DNA of 64,000 nucleotides. It comes from Trichosphaerium sp. ATCC 40318 (lineage: Eukaryota; Discosea; Flabellinia; Trichosidae). Positions 58,125 to 64,000 of this stretch are shown piece by piece. The translations under genes and the position numbers were made by a program. The stretch's first letter is position 1; each line of letters opens with the position of its first letter. The stretch spans positions 248,001 to 312,000 of the forward strand of contig JALMLS010000215.1 in NCBI GenBank assembly GCA_038496445.1. The letters run 5' to 3'. The notes beneath the pieces are model-generated. The model saw only the letters and a list, made by a program, of their open reading frames with translations. It was not told the DNA's origin and made no database searches.

Positions 58125-58600
58125 CGGGAGTACGGATAATGTACGGGTAGAGTACGGGTCAAAAAGTACGGATCCCGTACGGGTAGAGTACGGGTTGAAA
58201 GTACGGGTTCCGTACGGGTTTAATCCGTGTCAAAAGTACGGCACCCGTACGGGTAGAGTACAGGTCAGAAGTACGGGTTCCGTACGGGTTGAGTACGGGT
58301 CAAAAGTACGGGTTCCGTACGGGTTGAGTACGGGTCAGAAGTACGGGTTCCGTACGGGTTGAGTACGGGTCAAAAGTACGGGTTCCGTACGGGTAGAGTA
58401 CGGGTCAGAAGTACGGGTTCCGTACGGGTTGAGTACGGGTCAAAAGTACGGGTTCCGTACGGGTTGAGTACGGGTCAAAAGTACGGGTTCCGTACGGGTT
58501 AAGTACGGGTCAAAAGTACGGGTTCCGTACGGGTTGAGTACAGGTCAAAAGTATGGGTTCCGTACGGGTTGAGTACGGGTCAAAAGTACAGCACCTGGGT
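58125..58600 (+). repeat. 35-base tandem array built on GTACGGGT
   Basis: About 13 near-identical units. One unit reads, in pieces, GTACGGGTTCC, GTACGGGTTGA, GTACGGGTCAAAA, so each contains three GTACGGGT blocks and the palindrome CCGTACGG. Copies vary at single bases (GGTCAGAA or GGTCAAAA, GGTTGA or GGTAGA). Edges degrade into the flanks. No spacers of unique sequence, so it is not CRISPR. Confidence 0.9.
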
Positions 58601-58701
58601 TTGGTGCAGATCGTAGGTGGACAGTTTGTTATTTATTTACTACAATTACATTTACATAGATCTGCAATCTTCATCTTTGTGAATGTACATCTAAAGTGTC
58701 A

Positions 58702-61014
58702 TTATGGTGATTTTGTTGGTAAAAATCCTTTCTTTTTACTGGAGTTATGGTAACTAAACACATTATTAATACTTCTTATACCATCAATTTTACCTATTGG
58801 ATACTTATCTTTGAACAATATACCTGGCTCAGTCCATAATGATGCAAATAGATTTTTCTTTATTGTCTTTTTGTTTACTCTTTTGATTTTGTTGGTCGCA
58901 GCAAATGCTCTTAAAGGAATTTTCTTATAAAACAAATGTCAATTAGTAACAAATAAATATTGGTACCTTAGCACAGAAACACATTACTGCATTTTGTACT
59001 GTTAATGCTGCAGCAGGATAAGAGTAATCTTTTTTCCTTGGAAAAGAAATTACATTAAAACTTTTATCTTGCCGTCCGAAAATTTTATCAATAGAAACCT
59101 TGATAAAAGATGCCACATTTTTTTTATCAAATGGTGATGCTAGAATAAACTTTTATTAGCTGTAATGGACAAAAAAACAAAACTTGGTACCTGAGAAATA
59201 ATAAACAGAGTAAACTGAAAGATCTACAAAAGCCAATGTCCAATAACTACCTTTACTTAGTAAATATTAAAACTGCTGTACTAACCAATCCTGTTCTACA
59301 CTGTCATCATAGTTTGCAACATGTTCATCAAAAAGTGGTATTGGTATCAATAATATTTCTAGTGTGGTACGATCATGTAAATTCACACAGTCTGTTTTAG
59401 TTAAAGCCTCTTCAACACCTCCATAATCCTACAATTAATTAAAACAACTAATTAAATAGAAAAATAAGTTGCCTGTTGCAGTAAACAGCAAGTGGAGTTT
59501 TCTGACAGCACTCCAATGTTATTTCTTTTACTTTTTTTTAAACCACTAAATAAACATTAATATTATAATAACAATCATTAAAGTACCTTAATATAATATC
59601 TACCATTGCTGCAGTGGTAGGATTAGGTTGTATATCAGAAATAAATAGAAAAGCATAATCGTATAGTGTGCAATTGACATCAGATTCCAAAAAAATTGGA
59701 GTATCAAAAGGAACTATTGAATAAAAATCATCAATTTCTTCTTCTTTTTTGTTTTCTTTTTTTTCCAATGGATTTTCTTTTCGGTCATTAACAGCAGCAC
59801 TGTGATCACTATCATGTTCTTGTTCATGAAATGTTTTTTCTTTTCTTTTATCACCTTTGAAACTGTTTTCTTTAGTTTGAAATAAATTTCTTGATCCCTG
59901 AGAAGAAGATTCAGACATTTTTCTTTTGGTATTCGGTTTTGGTGTTGAGGATTGTTTTAATGGTGTTCTTAAAGGTTTCTTCCTGTTGGAAACAGTGGTT
60001 CTATGAGTTAAAGCCTTTATAACCAAGTGCCACTTTGGTGTAAAGTCATGTTCAGTTGCTGTACTATAAAAGATAAATTAGTATTGTAAAAAACCATAAC
60101 TATATACATAAAAGTAGAAGTTATTGTAGTAAATCCTTTTTTCAAATCTTTAATGGACTTATGTTTGTTTTTATGATTCCATCCATAGTCAGCAACAGCT
60201 TTTAAATTTGCCACTAAACCTTCAGTAATAGGGCCCCAAATTGAGTTGCCAGTCGCAACAAATTCCAATAACTTAGTTTCTAGATGAAATGGTTACAATA
60301 ATAATAATGTAAAAAGACATTACCTGCCAACTCAAAAGAATGTTCATGTTCATCGGTCAGCGTATCAAAAAATTGAGCTACAAAAATACGTAATCTAGGT
60401 TTAATATATTCACGGATATGTTTACGTGCTTCGGAAAGAAGAAAACGGTCAAAAGGACAACCATAAAATGCTTCAAACCCTATTTGTATTTTTTTTATAA
60501 TTGCATCGGCTTGACTTAGATCTGTGTTTGGGAAATAGTGTTCAATCTCATTTTTAACATAATTCTAATGGGAATAAATAAAAAGGATTTTTTTTTTAAC
60601 GTACCACATATTTTGTTTCAATAGTTTCTAATTTATGATGCTGTCCTACAAATGCTCTGAATGCAGTATTTAAGGCAGATATAGCCAATTGCAGTTCTCT
60701 TATTGAGTTTTTTACATCAGAAAATTCTTCTTTAGTCGTAATTCTTAATTCATTAATACTTGTCTTTATATCTCCTAAAAATAATTAATTTAAATAGCTG
60801 GTATAAAATTAGTACCAATTGTTGGAGTATAATTTTTTTGATCTGTAAAATAATCCAATAATTCTTCTGAATGATCGTTTAATGGCTCCATGTCATTATC
60901 AGACTCTTCCGATGCAGAAGAGTAAATCCGAGTTCTTTTAACAGAATTATTATCACGTTTTTCAGATCTTTTTCTTTTAAGCTTTTTTGTTTCAGTATGA
61001 AGAAGAAAATCCAT
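58702..61014 (-). CDS. Basic nuclear-type protein of unknown family
   Basis: Starts MDFLLHTETKKLKRKRSEKRD with a nuclear localisation-like run, then NNSVKRTRIYSSASEESDND. A GTACT donor joins GDIKTSINELRITTKEEFSD (helical), and a GTACG donor joins NYVKNEIEHYFPNTDLSQADAIIKK, EARKHIREYIKPRLRIFVAQFFDTL. Next KLLEFVATGNSIWGPITEGL and WNHKNKHKSIKDLKK, then a long Ser/Lys/Glu low-complexity part (RKKPLRTPLKQSSTPKPNTK), and an acidic segment before FYSIVPFDTPIFLESD. Late exons read ASPFDKKNVASFIKVSIDKIF, YPAAALTVQNAVMCFCAK, KIPLRAFAATNKIKRVNKKT, stop at 58702. I recognise no family. Exon order is inferred from phase; the middle exons (59.1-59.5 kb) are the least certain. Confidence 0.55.
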
Positions 61015-61116
61015 CGTTTATTGTAATGATGCAAAATTATAAAATTAAAGGAAAAATATTGACTAAACGATGGACAAAAAAAAATCAAAAGGAAAAAAGT
61101 TACCCTTTATTATCAT

Positions 61117-63631
61117 TTAGTTGTACAAAGACTGAATGCTTGTGATTTCTATAGAAAAACTGAGTCAAATGAATAAGTAAAAATTCTTTACCTGTTTTTG
61201 AAAGCTTTTCTTTAAAAGTGTTGACTTCCTCATTACATAAATCAGAGGTTTCTGAAAAATTAGGAATGAATTGAGGTAAATTTTTACAACATTGACATTC
61301 ATTTTTCAATGTTGATGATACCTGTCGGACATGAAGTCTTTCTTTGCGGAATCGGACAAAATCTTTACCATGCCATGTAACCATACCATGTGCATACCAT
61401 TTTGTTATAACTGATAAAGCTCTCTGACCTATTTATCTGTTATTAACTATTTTTAATTTTATGATCGTACTAGGTAACTTATTAAAAGCAGCTACATCAT
61501 TATCATGATAATTAATAATTGAGCATGGAGTTATGAAAAAGGTACATCCGACAGCATTATCATCTCCATTCCAGTTTTTTTGTAATTCAAGTGAGGCCTT
61601 AATTGCATTTTTAGCATGAGTAATGTTGTTGGGGTTCTCAGGCATTTCTATATAAGCCCATGACTCATGTATAAACCTACAATAGTTATAAAAAGATAAA
61701 TACTGTCTCTTATTGTGGTACGTACTCATAAGAAGTGTAAAAAGTCTTTCTTACTGCCTTTAATCCGACTACTTCATTGCCTTGGTAAGTTGTACTAGCA
61801 TTGGCAAGTAAACTGATTAATTGTAGCCTATCTCATTATTAATAAACAGATATTGTGCCTTATACATACCCATAAGCATTATTTATAATTAAATCACTTT
61901 CTTGTAATCGTAATTCTTTAGTCTCACAGTCTATTGAACCCGAAGTACGTATAAGTAGGTGTTGATTAGCTTGTACCAGTGGGTCATTAAAATTTACTTC
62001 TAAATGATGGTGCCATGTAAAGTTTCTTACATAAGGCCTATACCACTTTAATTGATTGTTGTATAATATCTTCATTTTTTTTTGTATAAAAGGAACTATC
62101 TGTGGTTGTTCTGGTCTTAATTCACGTAGTATAACACTATAAAATCCACTATGCCCAAAACCCATCGTTGCTGTTACTTTATGCCGTACTGCACTTGGTA
62201 TGCCTCCATGTAATGCCCATACAAAATTAGTATCCTGTATTCCGATTACATTATTTTTTTCTACAAAAAAAGTAAGAAAAAAAAAAATTGTAGAAGTACT
62301 TTTATCAGCTATTAGTATCGTTTTAAAACTGTCAATATCTTCTTTGTCTGTTTCATCTACCAAAAATCCAATCAAAGTAATACCAGCTGTCGGATGTATA
62401 TGCCCTGAATCAGTATGCCAACCCAAATTATTACTCTGTGTATAATACTAATATAAATTAATAAACTCCTAATAACTAATACAGACCTTTATCTCTATAA
62501 TATATCTTTCTGGATCGTAAAGTGTCTTTGTCTTACTATCACAGTGTAATGCCAGATGTAAAGCATATAATGGTTTTAGCAATTCCATGTCAACTGAAGT
62601 AAGAGGTTTTGATGGATGACAGTGATTATTGCCCAATATTTTCGGATTATTAACATTGTATGGAGATAACCAATTGTCCTTTCCAAAATAACTTGAAGCA
62701 TGCTGAGTTAAATAATAACAGGACAATAGATCATCTCCTTTAGTTGCACGGAACTAACATTAAATTAGCCTGGATAAGAAAAAATAAAAATCATACCAAA
62801 TAAGACAAGCTGTCTTTGTTATTTCTGACAAATTGTTGTATCCTGTCAAACAATGTATCCATAAACCCGGATTGCTTTTTTATAACATATAAAGTGCTAT
62901 CATTTTTAGAAATGTCATCAACAGCTATTTTGCAATGTTTAATAGGTATCGTATCTCCATGAATATATATCTATTAAATGATAAATATTCATCAAACAAA
63001 AAATGTTTACCTTTTTAGTTTTAGCTTTACGAGTGCTATGAAAATCGATGGGTTTAAACTCAGCTGCATTTTGTTTTGCTTTATTGGTACAATAATCTTG
63101 GTCAAATACTTCTTCAGGAATATTAGAAGGTATTTCTAGCAATTAATTAGTGTAATAACAAAAAAAATAACTTACTTCCTGTCGTTATGCCATCATAAGC
63201 ATACTGTATTTGTTTTCTGGTCGGTGCTTTTGTTAAGTTATCTTTGGCAGTGGCTTTTTTGCTTCGTTTTTGATACAAAGCTATATTACTTGCAACAATA
63301 TATAAATGTTCCAAATTGCAAAGGTTTTCATGTCCTAACTAAACATATACTGTTAATATTATGATAAACTGACTATGGTGTACTTGAACGATTAATTGCT
63401 CAGCTGGATTTGATAATCGTTGGTGGTTGGGAGGTTGTATTGTTCTTAGTTTGTTTATAATTATGTCTCTCTTCGGCCTTTGTACTTCTAAATGCAACTT
63501 ACATGATGTAGATGAATTTGTTTGAGTAATTTCTCCCCCATTGTTATACAATCGTAAAGTTGCCTGGTATATAGTATTTGTCAATTTCTCCCTTGTAGCT
63601 TTATCCAATACATTACTTGTAACAGCAACCT
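61117..63631 (-). CDS. Putative 2-oxoglutarate/Fe(II)-dependent oxygenase, 5' end not found
   Basis: Exons from 63631 downward: VAVTSNVLDKATREKLTNTIY, LGHENLCNLEHLYIVASNIALYQ, IPSNIPEEVFDQDYCTNKAK, IYIHGDTIPIKHCKIAVDDIS, FRATKGDDLLSCYYLTQHASS, LTSVDMELLKPLYALHLALHCD, then YYTQSNNLGWHTDSGHIHPTAG with GITLIGFLVDETDKE, IQDTNFVWALHGGIPSAVRHKV, TATMGFGHSGFYSVILREL. HTD plus a later His and Arg (GHSGFYSVILR) fits the Fe(II) and 2-oxoglutarate ligands of the double-stranded beta-helix oxygenases. Further exons carry RFIHESWAYIEMP, WYAHGMVTWHGKDFVRFRKERLHVR, and CQCC. The stop used is near 61117. No in-frame ATG is seen before the 63631 acceptor, so the first exon is missing or lies in 63632-64000. 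Subfamily unknown; it may be mobile-element borne. Confidence 0.5.
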
Positions 63632-64000
63632 ACACCAAAGTGAGTAATAAACATTAAAACAAAAGTTTAAAATGATCAATGTAATTGACTACACTAAACA
63701 GACTCAAAGCCGACTGAAATCAACCTATAACATAAAGACAACCACCGATGCCTAAGACCGACTTACAATATCTCAAAACAGCTGCCGACTCCCAAATTAT
63801 GTACAACTCCAAACCAGCCAAACATGGAAACTTATTGTTGATACTTAAATTAACTCGCAGCACCTTGGAACAGTTGTTGAAACCAAAAACGACCCACAAC
63901 CAAATCGGAAAAATACATGTGAAAATTACTGCCGACTTCTAAAACGACTGCGACACCTGCATCGCCTTGCAACACCTTGAGACAGTCGCCGAAACCAAAA
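63632..64000. repeat. Imperfect repeats at the right edge
   Basis: Three related segments at about 63772, 63863 and 63975 share a core like CTTGrrACAGTyGyyGAAACCAAA. The second and third are spaced about 112 bases. The region is upstream of the oxygenase gene and may hold its first exon and promoter. A plus-strand frame at 63748-63942 runs through the repeats without motif support. Confidence 0.45.

Larger units (their letters stand above)
55899..58701. other. AT-rich repeat region without a supported gene
   Basis: 2.8 kb. It holds diverged dispersed repeats, GTACGGG-type repeats and a TAATG microsatellite at about 57168-57202. A short frame at about 57469-57588 (TKDKAAKTCSCGCDSTEKS, then KFEEEFDESDST) could be a gene fragment. 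Other open frames pass through the tandem array and are not genes. Confidence 0.6.

Noticed and set aside
57901-58362. Open frame through the GTACGGGT array giving VRVEYGSK/VRVPYG repeats
   Set aside because: The frame exists because the 35-base unit has no stop in one phase over a few copies. No independent coding signal.
58125-58600. CRISPR array
   Set aside because: The repeats are head-to-tail with no unique spacers, in a eukaryotic genome with introns and no cas genes.
1-64000. tRNA or rRNA genes
   Set aside because: I saw no cloverleaf with A and B boxes and no rRNA-like stretch. A tRNAscan run could overturn this.

Overview
The window is nuclear DNA from a microbial eukaryote. Genes are short-spaced and split by many tiny introns (mostly about 40-120 bases). 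Most introns begin GTACG, GTACC or GTACT rather than the usual GTAAGT. The gene set is eukaryotic throughout: Rac GTPase, eIF5B, RanGAP, ESCRT-II VPS25, RRP5, RRP15, APC2, a PP6-type SAPS subunit, Barentsz, eukaryote-type FGAM synthase. A class C seven-helix receptor, a Reeler domain, MCRS1 and a GT90 (POGLUT-like) enzyme suggest an opisthokont or another amorphean lineage, for example an early-diverging fungus or a unicellular relative. I cannot place it further from sequence alone.

Left part (1-13 kb): the 3' end of a glycoside-hydrolase-like gene, a Rac-type GTPase, a class C receptor with a ligand-binding ectodomain, a membrane-anchored DnaJ protein, VPS25 (minus strand) and MCRS1 (plus strand), the last two sharing a 155-base bidirectional promoter. 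Middle-left (13-26 kb): a secreted Reeler plus LPMO-like protein, a MORN-repeat protein, RRP15, a small cysteine-rich secreted protein, an F-box/LRR-like gene with a tandemly duplicated exon, RanGAP, and a small unrecognised gene with one short intron.

Centre (26-53 kb): a block of housekeeping genes: SAPS-domain PP6 regulatory subunit, eIF5B with a striking SLGGPKK repeat in its N-terminus, an unrecognised small gene, an RRP5 that ends after its S1 repeats, APC2, FGAM synthase, a membrane/coiled-coil protein and the exon-junction factor Barentsz. Several act in ribosome production and translation (RRP15, RRP5, eIF5B) and in cell-cycle or nuclear control (RanGAP, APC2, SAPS, MCRS1). No operon-like organisation is implied.

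Right part (53-64 kb): a cysteine-rich type I membrane protein and a divergently transcribed GT90 glycosyltransferase. Then comes AT-rich DNA with dispersed repeats, a 35-base tandem array built on GTACGGGT, and two minus-strand genes of unknown family. One of these carries an HxD...H pattern of a 2-oxoglutarate/Fe(II) oxygenase. They use the same GTAC donors, so they belong to the same genome despite the shift in composition.

The observations most worth following are the GTACG donor rule with GC-AG variants starting GCACG, the Reeler/LPMO-like fusion with an internal signal peptide, the oxygenase gene pair beside the GTACGGGT array, the RRP5 without its C-terminal helical repeats, and the exon duplication in the F-box gene. 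Exon joins were worked out by eye from reading-frame phase; they are models, not transcript evidence.
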